The position numbers were made by a program, and so were the translations under genes. This document shows, in pieces, positions 11,375-23,734 of a DNA stretch of 64,000 nucleotides. Numbering within the stretch: position 1 is the first letter of the stretch; each line of letters opens with the position of its first letter. Origin of the DNA: Diphasiastrum complanatum (lineage: Eukaryota > Streptophyta > Lycopodiopsida > Lycopodiales > Lycopodiaceae); the NCBI GenBank assembly GCA_029204225.1, contig CM055094.1:62324442-62388441 (forward strand), read 5' to 3'. The notes under the pieces are model-generated. The model searched no databases. It had not been told where the DNA came from and saw nothing but the letters and a program-made list of their open reading frames with translations.

Positions 11375-11623
11375 AGAAAGCTAAATTTCGTCACCTCCGC
11401 TAGATCAAATTACGTAATGGATACCTCATGCACATTGTGCCCATGTTTAGATAAATTAAAAAGCAGAAAATCTGTGTTATTTTGAAAGGCAGATTTTGCA
11501 CTTTTTTTTTTCTGCTTGTGTGGGCCCGTCTGTACCTCTGCCACGTGGCACATTTGTGTTGGTTAGTCAAAGTCAAACCTGCATATTATGCTTCGTAATG
11601 TGCTTCTAAAAAAATTTCAGGTA

Positions 11624-11782
11624 CCATTACGCAATGGAATGAGCTGGGCAAAGGCCATTCTGCCCGGTTCGGATTTTTAGAAAACTTTAGGCTTGGCCCC
11701 TTAGAGGCCTTGCCCAAATTTTTTTTGGAAATCCTTACCGAGCAAAATGGCCTCTGCCCGGCTCCTTCCATAATACAAAAAA
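11624..11782. repeat. long imperfect palindrome (foldback element)
   Basis: The sequence to the left of about 11702 is mirrored to the right: GAGCTGGGCAAAGGCCATTC (from 11641) pairs with the inverse of AATGGCCTCTGCCCGGCTC (ending about 11764), and TTTAGGCTTGGCC pairs with GGCCTTGCCCAAA at the apex. The arms are about 60-75 bases with scattered mismatches and essentially no loop. It ends just before the zinc-ribbon LINE scrap at 11790. It may be a MITE or a self-inverted duplication. Confidence 0.65.
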
Positions 11783-11789
11783 TCTGCTC

Positions 11790-12096
11790 CCTCAAAATTA
11801 TGCGGCACTCCCTTCTCGTTAAAGCCAAATACAAAGGAGACATTTGTGACACCTGTTTTAAATGTAAGCAAGTAGAAGAACATGTGGTTCACCTCTTCTT
11901 TGCTTGCTATCTTTCTCTTTGGGATGCCATTTATGAATTGTTTATGCCCAAGTTCGATGTTAAGTATAAAAGCTTGTGCAATTCTTCTCTTTTGCTTGAT
12001 GATCATATTTTCTTAGGTGTATTTGTTGTTAAATTTTGGCAATGTCTAAGAGCTTTAACTCTTTGGCACATTTGGCTGGATACAAACAAGAAGTAA
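11790..12096 (+). pseudogene. LINE C-terminal zf-RVT domain scrap
   Basis: The frame contains CDTCFKCKQVEEHVVHLFFA followed by C-x6-W and later LWHIW. This is the zf-RVT pattern (C-x2-C-x3-E-x2-H-x5-C-x5-W) found downstream of RT in plant LINEs. No RT lies upstream; the foldback ends where the domain begins. Only about 100 codons remain. It is on the opposite strand from the LINE at 1985-4930. Confidence 0.65.
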
Positions 12097-12129
12097 TTTG
12101 GGGGAGGTGATTTTACCCGCACTATTATT

Positions 12130-14480
12130 CTAAGAAACTGACGAGTTTTGATCATATTCAACATTCTGCTTCTGTAATTTTTTTTTGTAAAAACTTCTTA
12201 ATCTAAGATTAAACGGTCGAGGAATAAAATAGAAAAAGAGAAGGAATACAATTGGAAGGTGAACCACTTGCTGAATTTTGAAGGACGATGGTAGAATGTA
12301 CGTACTTCTTTCAAATTGGAGGGTTTCTTTTATCATTAAAGTGACTTACTTTCTTAAACATCCTTTTGTTGTAAGTTCAAAGGTCATACATAATTTTGGA
12401 CCCAAACCAAAATTTTAGGATATCAAATATACCTTTCAAATCACATTGAGATTTTTTATATTTGTTTTTTAATTTAAACTTTGTTTTAAATTTTGGCTTT
12501 TCCTTGAAGCTTATTTTGAAAGGCAACAAATAGGCATATATCATTTATTGCAACTTGCAAATGGCACTAATTTATTCCGCCTAATACTTGAAGAAAATTA
12601 ATTTTAGAATCTATTCAACATATACACCTCTCAAATTGAAGGGCACATTTTTCAAAATTTCAAATGACATTTGTGTTTTAAGATTACTTTTTAAACTTAA
12701 AATAAAAGAATATTTAAGCCTTTATGAACATTTATAGAATATTGTTGCAGTTTTTAAGGAAACTTGCAAGTTTTGATTTGTATCATAAAACATAGGGTTG
12801 ATTTCTATGTTTGTCTTTCACTCGAAACTTTGCTAATTAATTTGCCTTGCTACGAAAGGCACTACGCTTTTTCAAATTAAGAAATTGAGTCTATGTCAAC
12901 GAGAATAGACACATAATATATATACCATTGCGCATCACCTAAAAATATTGTAATGATTGCTTGATTCTGCAACCCCATAGCAATTGTGTTGCAATAAGAA
13001 GCCTTATACAATAAGTTGCAATATGTCACAACAACGTGTCACCATGTCCTTTAAGAAAAAAGCATGGCCGATTTGCATCGTGGCATGTAAGAAAAAAACA
13101 TGGCCGATTCGCATTGTGGCATGTGGTGAACATGCCATGGCGCAAAAACAGCCATTCCATGAGCAATTAAAACAAAAAAGCTACAAACTGTCACAAAAAT
13201 GGCTATTTAAGTTTTTTTTAAGCCAAAGGCCAAAAAGAGGATTTCCTTTGGGGAAAAAAAAGTGTCCATAGTAAGCGCTTTATTTTGGGAATAATTTGAA
13301 TGAGTTAAAGAGATTGGTCCCCAAGAATCTTGATGAGAGTGACTACTTATATTTAATTTGACATGGAGATGTCTAGAATTTCCGATGATGTTGATTGAGA
13401 ATTTTTTTGGCTTATATATAAAGGATGTATAAGGAAGCTTCAACATGATTCAATAAGAGATTTTAGAGAATCCTTTAATGCCCCAATTCTAGTAGTTGTT
13501 AATTTTCTACAACATGTTTTCAAAAAAAACACGTGTTCATTGACGGGTAGTTTTGTCAGTGTCTTGTGTAATTAACCAACATTGAACTATAAAATTATGT
13601 CCACATTAAAATTTAGTTTTTTCCAATCCATCCTTGCTTATAACTTTTGTTGCTTAGAAGCGGAAGTACAAGTGACAGAATCTACATCCAACACCTAAAT
13701 TATTATTAAGTGAGACTATGGCAACGATTTTGACTATGATGACACTATACGAATTCGATTGACTTTAGGATTCGTATGTGTTGTATTGTGGCAATTATGT
13801 TCAGTTTTGTTTAGATTTGTTAGGTACAAACACACACACACCACTCTTGTGTTGAGGATTTCCCTCAAATATCCAACCATACTTGACTAGATTTGCTTAG
13901 TAACATTTCGCCATCAATACTAGCTTTTCAATGTGTCAAAGTTACACCTAACATTACTATCCTACACTGGTATGCACTTTATCTTTTATTGTCTTGTCCC
14001 TTACTACATGAGGCATTATAACAAGTATTGGACAAATTAAGCTCATTGACAAGTTTCAATTACTTGGTTTTATAACCATACGGCTTGCTTACATTATGAT
14101 TATAAGACTTTTCCTTCTCATGCAGTTATGTTACTTCTAGACTGGTGTAACATTTGGCAAGTATTGCAGACTAGTTCGAAAGTAGGCTTGGATAAACTAT
14201 TTTCATGTCCTAATTGTTTATCTCAATTCTAGGATGCTGTATTTTTGCCTGTTTTTTTTTCCGATTTGGGTGATTGTTATTGGAGATTTTTTTGTAGGTA
14301 TGCCATCTCAAAGATTGACCTGAATGTAGTGTGTATTTCTCCAAGCCATTTTGTCACTGCCCATTATTTCATTCATAAAATAATGGTTAAAGAGGTTAGT
14401 GTGGCCTTGTGGAAGATGTAGTATAAAGGGAGAGCTATCCGAAGCATAGACTAAACTCCTGGTTAAGATCAAAGTAGAAT
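12130..14480. other. A/T-rich intergenic DNA, nothing recognised
   Basis: No frame here has a recognisable domain. The only structure noted is the 36-base tandem duplication at 13052-13123. Long A and T runs are common, and a short CA run occurs at about 13831. Confidence 0.5.
13052..13123. repeat. 36-bp tandem duplication
   Basis: TAAGAAAAAAGCATGGCCGA and its continuation to 13087 is repeated at 13088-13123 with about three mismatches. It creates an internally repeated pseudo-frame. Confidence 0.8.
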
Positions 14481-14492
14481 TCCCCAAAGCAA

Positions 14493-14717
14493 TTATCCCG
14501 AGTTGCCGAAACCTTGAATATCACATGCAAATTTTGATAGTTTTCGATCCACCACCACACAATTTGGACTATCTTTGTATTTCTCATGGAAACTAGACAT
14601 GTGAAATTCCACCAACATCAACCATTCCCTACATGAAGGTATCATTGGGAAATTGCAGTGGCAAGCAGTGAGTGCCTCTTGCCAATGTAGTCGCCTCTTG
14701 ATAGGGTGACATGACAT
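14493..14717 (-). pseudogene. possible gypsy integrase scrap
   Basis: The minus frame contains NCVVVDRKLSKFA, which resembles the VVVDRLSKFAHF block near the start of the integrase core of Ty3/gypsy elements. Sequence before it only loosely fits the WEDISMDFI-GLP context. No other gypsy block was found nearby, so this may be chance. Confidence 0.25.
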
Positions 14718-15815
14718 GTTGGAGCAACACTAATTTTCATCGATATTCAGAAATAAACCTCTAGTGACTTAAAGTCATCACGAAACACATGTTTCGACCA
14801 TTTGAGTTGTGGCTCAATGTCTTTTAAAAGAAGTACACGCGCCTTCAAGGTGCATGGAAGGTTAATTAACTAGAGTTATTGTTCGAGGATTTGGGCAGCA
14901 ACTGGAGGGAGATGTTCCCTGAAAACCTTGTCATGCAACAATTGGATTAACAAATATGGTATTCAAGTTGTTTAAGGGCAGAGTGGAACCATCTTTTGGA
15001 GAGATGATGGTTATCTTGGGGGTTGGATATAGTCATCGGGGGTCCTGGAGCCTAGAGATTGGTCGATGGTAGTGTTTTAAAAAATGTCAAAGGGTCGAAT
15101 GTCGATCTAGCCAGTAGAAAGATTGGAGAAGGGAAAGGAGTTTTGTAGAGCGACTGGATCTATTATCTAGAAGGGGTAACCGAGGAACTCTTCAAACAAA
15201 CACTAGTGTGCGAGAACCTTTTGTTAGTGTATTATACCAACATTAGGGGAGCAAAGAAGGTCTTCTGGTTGGCAAGTCACTTGAGGAAGTGTTGATAGGC
15301 ATCTTGCAAATGGATAGGGAGTAAGGTGGAGGGGTGCAAGCTGCCAAACATATTTTTGTTATGTGAGTGTGGCTAGTTTATGACCGTTCGAGGGCAGGAG
15401 GAGAACAAGATGAAGGAACTATAAACTAAAAGTGGTGAGTGTGTGATATCTAGAAGTTGAAGTTCACCTCACTGATATGTTGTGAATGATGAAAAAATAG
15501 AAAAAAAAATGCACTTATGGTATCTAAAAGTGGACATGCAAAAAGTTCACAAAAAAATCGAAGGATCATGATGCTGAGAATTTTTTTTACAGATGACAGC
15601 TAAGGTAATATATATTTTTTCATCTTTGTTTCTACAGGAATGCTAAGCTTATGAGAACCTCGGGTGCAATGTAATTCAAAATATAATGTGAAGGAAACAT
15701 CGAACAGTAGGTCGAGTTCAATATCTTTTTGGTAGGCATGATTCTTCACTCGCATTGACTTCTCTAGGGTGATCGCGCACTCATGGGCTCCATTAAAGTG
15801 TAGCAATGCCAATCT

Positions 15816-17118
15816 TTGTATTCTAGAGTTCATCCTCATAGTTTGCTTGTACTAAGAGCACAATGCTCTTGAGAAGCCCATGCTATGCCCTATAGGTTTA
15901 AAGGTCACATAAAACCTAAAGATGACGAGGGAGGCCTCTCTTTACGGCTAATTTTTCCTGTTATTGGCCACACGTTAACAATTGTTATGGGCCTCCATCC
16001 TCTTCCACAAATTTATGGCACTTTTTGTGATCTTCTAGACTTTTATAATGGCATTTTTATGTTGCATAAGTGTTTACTAATTTTTCGGTGGTCTATTTTA
16101 AGCATAATATTATTTCACTAGTTTCTTTGTGGACTCTTGGATTTATAATATGCCAAAAAAAGAAGATAAGGTGACTTTTCAAACACAATTTTTTTGTTGA
16201 AGAGGGCATACATTTTTTTTTGGAGATGGGGGGCGGAATATTCATCTCTACCTTGGAATCCGTCAAATCTAGGGCTGCATTCCTTTCGACCATCATTTTC
16301 ACAAGAATGCAAATCTTTGCATTACACGACACTTTTTCACAATGGATAGCAACTCCTAGAGCAGATCTTTAACTGAAATTTTTTTATCGTTGTTATTAAG
16401 ATGGTGTAGGTTTTCTAGAACACTTTGAAAAAAAAATGACGAGCATTGTTGCTACACGGTTTATCCCTTGTATTCTAGAGTTCATCCTCATAGTTTGCTT
16501 GTACGAAGAACACAATGCTCTTGAGAAATCCCATGCTACACCCTGTAGGTGTAAAGGCCACATAAGACCTAAAGATGACAAGGGAGGCCTCTCTTTGCGG
16601 CTAATTTTTTTTTGTTATTGGGCACACGTTCTCAATTGCTATGGGCTTTCATCCTCTTCCACAAATTTATGGCACTTTTTGTGATCTTATGTACTTTTAT
16701 ATTGCCATTTTTATGTTGCATAAGCGTGTACAATTTTTAGGTGGTCTATTTTTAGGCATATTAATATTTCACTAGTTTCTTTGTGCAGGACTCTCGGATT
16801 TATAATATGCCAAAAAAAGAAGACGATAAGGTGACTTTCAAACACAATCGTTGTCGAAGAGGGTCATACAAGTTTTTTTGGAGATGGGAGGCAGAATATG
16901 CATCTCTACCTTGGAATCCGTCAAATCTAGAGTTGCATTCCTTTGGACCATCATTTTCACAAGAATGCAAACCTTTGCATTATAGGATACTTTTCAACAA
17001 TGAATAGCACCTCCTAGAGCAATTAATTCAATTTTTTTTATTGTTGTTTTGAAAATGGTGTAGGTTTTCTAGAACACTGTGTGAAAAAAATGACGAGCAC
17101 TGTTTGCTACAGGGTGTT
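15816..17118. repeat. 0.65-kb head-to-tail tandem duplication
   Basis: The 15816-16467 block is repeated at 16468-about 17118 with many substitutions and small indels. Landmarks such as TTGTATTCTAGAGTTCATCC, GGAGGCCTCTCTTT, TATAATATGCCAAAAAAAGA and GGTGTAGGTTTTCTAGAACA occur in order in both, offset by about 650 bases. The two copies abut exactly. Frames in them resemble nothing known, so what was duplicated is unclear. Confidence 0.85.
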
Positions 17119-17221
17119 TACTACAAACAAGCTCTGAAAGACTTTGAGACCATGGAAACATTTCGGGGGGTTAATGCGAGCATGACATTAAGCATTGGGG
17201 CAATGACACTAAGGTGTTTAT

Positions 17222-17466
17222 GTCAGCTAAAGTCCAAGGTTGGGCCTTGACCAGTGCTCCCGACCTCGAGTCAGGGGGCCTTAAGGGCGTAAAGGCATCG
17301 ACTTAAGTCCAAGGTTGGGTTTTGACCAGAGCTCCCGGCTCCCGACCTCGAGTAGGGTACTAGGGTCCTTGAGGGCATAAAGGCATCGGCTAAAGTCCAA
17401 GGATGGGACTTGACCAGAGCTCCCGACCTCGAGCAGGGCCCTTGCGAGCGTAAAGGCCTCGCCCAA
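17222..17466. repeat. three-copy minisatellite, period 75-88 bp
   Basis: AAGTCCAAGG, TTGACCAG, GCTCCCGACCTCGAG and GTAAAGGC recur in the same order three times, with AGTCCAAGG at 17231, 17306 and 17394. It is more G/C-rich than the flanks. Frames across it are translations of the repeat and not credible genes. Confidence 0.8.
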
Positions 17467-18492
17467 ACTTTACCACCTAGGTTAATAATACTTACGTTGC
17501 ACAAAAGAGACCAAGAAAAAAGATAAAATGATGGCCTACAAAAAGTTTACCTTTCTTTGATTTTATTTCTATTTTTTTAAGGAAATAAATTAAAAAAACA
17601 AAAAAAGAAAACAAAAATACATGAATTATTATGATTACGACCAATACGTTTTCATGTGAAAAATTGAAGGCCCCACGCGCCCTTCACCAATCACGAGCGC
17701 CTTAATTAAAAAACTTATTATTTTTAGCAAATACAATTAGTACTATTAATTTCTCTACTATTATTATGGCCTGACGTGGCCTGCTCTGAAACGGCTTTTA
17801 TTTAATGAATAGCGATAAAAGTTTTTCTTTTTGCAAAAAAAAAGAAAAACATTTTGAAATTCCAATTAATATTCGAATGTTTGAGTCAGGCCTCTGAAGG
17901 GCCAACTGGCGGTTTCCGAACTTCAAAGGGCACTGCGCAGTTAGCTTTTCCGTGGCGACAGACAGGTGGCAGACGGGTGGCAGACGGGTTGCAGGCCGGG
18001 GCAGCCGTAGTTGACTATTGTCCTTACCTGAGTGCAGTTAGCGACGCTGCCAATGTATTTATTCTGTCTACGGTATACGGTGTAGAATACGGTGTCTATA
18101 CGGTCACTGGCTACTTTTGGCTGCCCTTGGAAGTTGGGATGCCCAAAAATGATGAGACCATATTCCATGCTTTGGTTGTGCTTGTGTGGGGAGTCGAGAG
18201 AGCCTCGAGGGGAAGGGCAAAGAGCGTGTTCCCATGCAACGGCGATTCGAGTCCGGACCCGGTAAGGCTATTCCAATCAACAACAGGGATTGAGAGGGTG
18301 GGTAGATGGGCCCTCTGAAGTCACTGCTCAGCACAGAAAGGTTTTGAAGTTTCCACGGGGACAAATTTTGGATGGCGTGGAAAGGAAGCCAGTTAATCTT
18401 TATGGGGAAGAGCTCTAAGGGCGCCTCAAAGTGCATTTGGGTCTTGTATTTGAAGAGGGCATTTGTGGGATTGGGTAGCTCTTGCTAGTGGG

Positions 18493-18702
18493 GATTATAG
18501 ACAACTTGCGGGAATAGTACAAGGACTTATTAGTAGAGCACTTGTGGATGAACATTTAGGCAACTGTGGCTACATTTTTGTGGTAGATACTAGCATAGAC
18601 TATAAACAGTCGGCAGAAAACATACAAGGACATATCGCCAAAGCACATGTGGATAAACATATAGGCAATTGTAACTGCATTCTTGTGGTAGAGTCTGGAT
18701 GC
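18493..18702. repeat. 105-bp tandem duplication, in frame
   Basis: The 18493-18597 block is repeated at 18598-18702. In the plus frame starting at 18463 (88 codons) the two halves read DYRQLAGIVQG ... VDEHLGNCGYIFVVD and DYKQSAENIQG ... VDKHIGNCNCILVVE. The frame stays open through both copies. No family is recognised, and neither a promoter nor splice sites were identified. Confidence 0.6.
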
Positions 18703-18729
18703 ATGAGAGGTTGTGTTTGCTGTTTGTAG

Positions 18730-21700
18730 CTCTCAAGCATGCATCACCTTTTGATTAAATTGCCCCCCTTCCCCCCCCCTCCAAAAAAAAACCTGTGTGA
18801 GGTGGCTCTTGGGGCCTTTTTTCTCCTATACAAGTAAAAGGAAAACACGTATGTAACATCCCCAAAGTCCGATGGATGACGTCACATTTAGAAGGTGTTG
18901 TGTAGTTGAGAGGTTGTAGGTATGAATTGTTTTTCTAATGGAGCATTAGGTATATTCCAAAAGTTGTTTCTCATGAAGTTTCACAATAATTTCATGTGCG
19001 AGGCACACTACTTATCTATACCTACGTACAATATTGTATGTAGATTTGTCGTGATGCTAGAGAATTTAAAAATGAAGTTGCTTCTATTTGTACCTCAACA
19101 ATTGTTAAAGACATTGAGAGACTTAATATTGTTGATAGTATGTAGCTTGCATCATTTGTATCAAGTTCGTGTTGGGTTGGTGTATTGTGTTTGACTTGAG
19201 TTTGGCCATCCAATCTTGATTCTCATGTGCAAGGTATTATGAACTTAATAATGGGTGTTTAGAGGCCCATTGTAAGGATATGTTGGCAAGACCTCTTGTC
19301 GAACCACGGTAGCAGCAAGATGAGAGGATGAGCCAATATACCCTCACTATGGGCTTACAAACATCCATTATTGTACATTATATCTCTACCATGAGCCGAC
19401 AAATACCCATCATCTTTAAAATTCTATAAATGATTCCATCTGTGAAGATTTTGTATTTTCAAGATCCCACACACACGCATACGTGCGAACATGCATGCGC
19501 GCCGCGCGCGCACACACACACACACACGCGCGACGATGATGCATAGCTCATGCACTTGTGAATTAATTATTTTTTTGGCTTATGGGCATGAGGAGATTCA
19601 TTTGTTTACATGTAAGCAAAGAAGCACGTTTTACATGTATGGACACACATGTGCTAGCCCTTAAGCAAGCAAACTAAGCTCATAGGTGGCACACAATGGG
19701 AGGGCAAAATATTCTCTCATCTATAGTCCCCATGAAGCATCATTTCGTAGAACGTTGTGTTTATGCGTAGTAAAGAACTTATGCATTAAGATGCACGAGT
19801 TCTTTGGCTCCAACCTCTTGATGGATCTATGTCACGAATAAGCCAAAAGTTCAAATAAGCACTTATCAAATAAGCCAAAAGTTCAAAGTGGTTTACATTG
19901 CATATAAAGGGTGCAAATGGCATCTCCATGATGAGGCTCAAAGCCTCAAATTTGGTTGTAGCTCACAATAGCCATGCATATGTGTTTGGTATCAGACCAC
20001 GAAGGAAGGAGTCAAGTTTGCGAACACTTTTGGCTTTGTGATCTTAGAAGCATCTTAATAGCATCTATAATGCTTGAGGAATTCAACTTTGAAGGGTAGC
20101 ACGTGTATATGCCTAGATTAATAACCACTTTATTTACCATCACAAGCAATTTAGGGGCCTTTCAAAGTGCTTCCTTGATATTATTATGTATTAGCATCAT
20201 ATTCAATAGTTTAAAGGTCAAGGCTTATTTTTGAGTGCATCCCTAATCAAAATTCAAACCTCGAATTGTGAACCCAACAACAACTATTATCCAACCCTTG
20301 GAGCTTTCAAAGTTTCACGAGTCACTATTTGAAAGATCTCTTGATGGTTTGGCCACTAGGAGAATCAAAATTATCTATATAGCTTTAAGCAGAAAGTAAT
20401 ATACGTCATCAAGTGTCTTATAGAAGAGTGATGTCAAAACTCCTAACCTCGAGGAGGAGAAATGAGGTCTTCCTCAAACAAGAAACTTAGGTGGACTCAA
20501 ACTGGGGGTGTGTCATTTCTTTTTCCCCAACCGTTTTGTCCTAACCCCCGTTTGAGAGCTATGGCCCCTTAAATATCATGCACACGGACTATCCTCCTAT
20601 ATTGCATATGCGAGTTGACATGGTTGGCATTGATATATTTATGATCTTAAAGATATATGACAACCCAACTAAACTTAAGTTTAGTTGAAAAATGCACTTG
20701 AGTTAACCCTAAACGTCTAGGGAGACTACCACCTCATGCGCCGCATAAATGGGGGGCAACATACACACTCGCCATCTTCGACGTATCCCCAGGATGGGCC
20801 TCCCTTATGCATCCCCAAGATGGGCCCCTCCGCTTAGAAGTTCCATCCTCCTTGAATACATGCATTGTTGTGAGCTTGGACTTTTCAAAGGCGCCTCAAG
20901 TGTCAATATTTAGGGATACCATATTCCACTCCATCATTGGCATGCCAGTGATGGTGTAGACACCATCCAAGGGTGGTGGTGGTCTCTCTCTCTGCCCCCC
21001 ATCTATGCTGGCCCTTCAACAATGCCACAACAATGGCAGTTCGGAATACACTGCTCCCAATATTTACCATGATTTTAAGATGCGGTAGGTAGTGAAGATT
21101 TTTGGGCGTCATTGTTAAGGATCTAAGAACCTTAGATATTCATGTATCCAAGAACCACATTTCAAGACATTCGAGGAAGCCCAATTCAAGGACGTGCACA
21201 CTGCGATTTTATCGTTTGGTAAGTTAGCAAAAAAGACATTTTGGGTGTGATCTTTAAGGATGCAACTATGGTAAAGTAGCTTCCTACTTCCATACATCCA
21301 AGGACCTGAGGATTTTTGGAATTCTAAGAACTAAGGGTAGTTCTTGTATGTATGTGCCCTCCCAAATGTGGTTAGTTTTCCAACAAAACAACAAAAAATT
21401 GTTTGATGTGGCCATTCAACGTCAGTGTGGGTGGAGCTAAATGGCAATTGGTGATGGTTGTTGGAGGGGGCTTCGAGCCTAAGCTTCCAGTTCTCCACCC
21501 TGAATGCAATGTGTTATCACCATTTTGAGGCTTGCCACTACTAGTTGATGGAAGTAAGCTTAGGGACGCTCCACACTAGGGACAAGACTAGGGGCAGTCC
21601 CTTTGCCTAGCCCTTTCACTTGCCGCCCATTTTTTGAACTTGGCAAGTGAGTTGACGGAGACTACCCCCTTGAAACTTGGTTGGTAAGTGCTAAATGCAG

Positions 21701-22100
21701 GGCCGCAATATGATTGGCCCGTTTGATTATTGGTTCAATTTTGTTAAGTTGCCTTTGGCAACTCAACATGCTACGCAATGTCCCCAAGTTAAAAAACACA
21801 CTTGATTCGCCCCTACATGGCAAGGGTCCCATGCCATCATCTATGTCATATGGTGGCAAGTCAGCCTAAGTTTGAAAGGGGAGGAGATCCATTTTTCCTC
21901 CCTGGAGCAATGGGAGAACTCTAGCTTAAATTTGGAGCTCAAACGGGCTTGGCATATAGTTCAGCTAGAATGATGAAAGTTAGGGATGGCCCACAATATC
22001 GGCATGGGCCGGGCGGGCGCAGATTCTTTGTCTTACTCTCCAATGAGCCTTACCTTGGCACCAATCACGGCAATAATTTTGAACTTCTCATCAACCCAAA
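18730..22100. other. intergenic DNA, no gene recognised
   Basis: Mixed composition with C-rich and A-rich runs at 18764-18790, alternating CA/CG purine-pyrimidine DNA at 19467-19536 and a local repeat of AAGCCAAAAGTTCAAA at about 19840-19890. No domain was recognised in any frame. Confidence 0.5.
19467..19536. repeat. alternating CA/CG tract
   Basis: ACACACACGC..., GCGCGCCGCGCGCGC and ACACACACACAC follow each other: a strictly alternating purine-pyrimidine stretch of the kind that can adopt Z-DNA. Confidence 0.75.
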
Positions 22101-22117
22101 ATGCAATATAGAGGAAA

Positions 22118-22156
22118 GGGGGGGGGGGGCGGGTTTGGGTTGGGTGGGGAGGGGGG
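22118..22156 (+). promoter_or_regulatory. G-quadruplex-type G tract upstream of LRR kinase
   Basis: Six G runs of three or more (a first run of about 12, then GGG, GGG, GGG, GGGG, GGGGGG) are separated by loops of 1-3 bases. This satisfies the usual quadruplex pattern. It lies 68 bases upstream of the TATA-like box. A regulatory role is inference. Confidence 0.5.
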
Positions 22157-22223
22157 TTTGTATTTTGATTTGTACTATGTAGGCTGTATGCAGGCCGTGC
22201 TGCAAAAAGCATCTATACTATCG

Positions 22224-22231
22224 TATAAATA
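22224..22231 (+). promoter_or_regulatory. TATA-like box, candidate promoter of LRR kinase
   Basis: TATAAATA lies about 100 bases before a (CT)n leader-like stretch (22331-22360) and 1.5 kb before the LRR-kinase start codon. Pyrimidine-rich leaders are common in plant genes. The long distance implies a long or spliced 5' UTR, or that this box is unrelated. Confidence 0.35.
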
Positions 22232-22330
22232 CGTACTCTCTTTTGTATCTAGACAGTCAACAATGTACGAGGTAATACGGTACGGGTATGCCGTATAATA
22301 GGGTCGTATGGCAACGGTCTCCTCCCTTGG

Positions 22331-22360
22331 ACTCTCTCTCTCTCTCTCTCTCTCTCTCTG
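22331..22360. repeat. (CT)n microsatellite, possible 5' UTR
   Basis: About 15 CT units followed by a T/C-rich stretch to about 22400. The position 100 bases after a TATA-like box fits a transcribed leader. Short upstream ATGs follow (22438, 22456), which would be upstream ORFs if it is transcribed. Confidence 0.8.
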
Positions 22361-22821
22361 CTCTGTGTTCTCTGTTCTCTCTTTTTCTGTTCGTCTGTGT
22401 TTCTGGTTATGCTTTCTGTTCAGGCGCTGCAGCAGCGATGGTGGTGGGATCGACGATGTGTCGGCTATGGTTGCGCATAGTTGACAGCAGATTGCCATGA
22501 TCCACGCCTTTTTCTCGTTTCTGTGGTGGCTTTTTTGCTTCAGAATCCGGCTTTCGCTTTTAATTTTTGTCTGTTGGTGTTTGATTATGGCTGGCGGTCT
22601 GTTCTGACTGCTTCTGTGAAGTGGTAATGGCAAACGTGCAGTGGCATTTGATGTGAGTAGTGAATTGAGGAGTGCTGAGGGGATCTGCTGCTGCAGGGGC
22701 CTGAGAACGCCAGTGAGAGTCAAGGTTTATAAATTCCAACTCAATGCATGATGCTGCTGGTGTTATTAGGGGGCCTGACAGAGTTTGCAGGTCTTATCTG
22801 TGAAATTTTGACTTGCTGAGA

Positions 22822-22985
22822 TGTGTTCTTGGCTCTTTGATGTGCAACACAAAGATGGATTTCGAAGATGTAATGACAGGGTAGGTTTGCATGAGATTTC
22901 AGGGAACGTAAAATATTATATTAGATTGAAGCAGATTTGTTCTTGGCTCTTTGATAGTGCAACGTATACGCGCATTTCAAAGATT
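22822..22985. repeat. 45-bp direct repeat in presumed leader
   Basis: TGTTCTTGGCTCTTTGAT with a related tail (CAAC...GATTTCGAAGA / CATTTCAAAGA) occurs at about 22822 and about 22938. It lies between the TATA-like box and the LRR-kinase start. Confidence 0.6.
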
Positions 22986-23734
22986 GAAGCAGGAGTTATT
23001 TTCAAGTGTATTTTGAATAATATTACTGATAGTGGTAATGATGAAGACAGAGAGTGGAAAGCCAAGATAATAAGGCCAAAGAGCTGTTAGTTTATCTTTG
23101 TTATTTTGCATAAAGAATGTCCTTAACAGAGGATTGTTATAGTGGAAGCACTATGTATTCGCAGTGCTGAGATTAAGTACGAGTAGCAGATATGGTGGAG
23201 AACTTGTCATCAAGGTTAATAATGGATTCACTCTTTTATACAATTTCACAGTCATTTCATTTCTAAAACACATTTTTCTAAGTAATGGGAACTATAGCAG
23301 ATATGCAAATAGTCAGTCAATATTTTACAGTTGTGAAGGTATTCCGTCAATATTTAATAGTAGGTTATCCCCTTATTTGCGAGGATATTTTGTTGCATGA
23401 GGGAGGCTTGGTAGTCTGAGATAGTGTAGATAGCTGAAGGCCTTCTATGAAATAAGGCCTATATTGTGAAGCCTAGAGAAGTCTTGTCTGGCTTTTGTGC
23501 TTCTCCATTGTCACTCCTGCAACTCTTGGTGTATTTTCCCTCGGAAAAAAAACAAGATGAAAGATCTTTGAAAGCGCCAGCAGCAGGACTCCAGCGAGGA
23601 GTTATTAATCAGAATGGAAAATAGGGAAGTGCTGAATGTCGACCGTAGTAAAATGAAGGACGAAAATGCAGGCAAAAGAATACTCGGATACAGGTTCAAA
23701 TCGAGAAGTAAATATATGTGCTAATTACGCATGA

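Noticed and set aside
17854-18436. Overlapping frames of 154 (plus) and 110 (minus) codons in G/C-richer DNA
   Set aside because: No recognisable domain, no conserved start context and both strands open, which fits composition and not coding.
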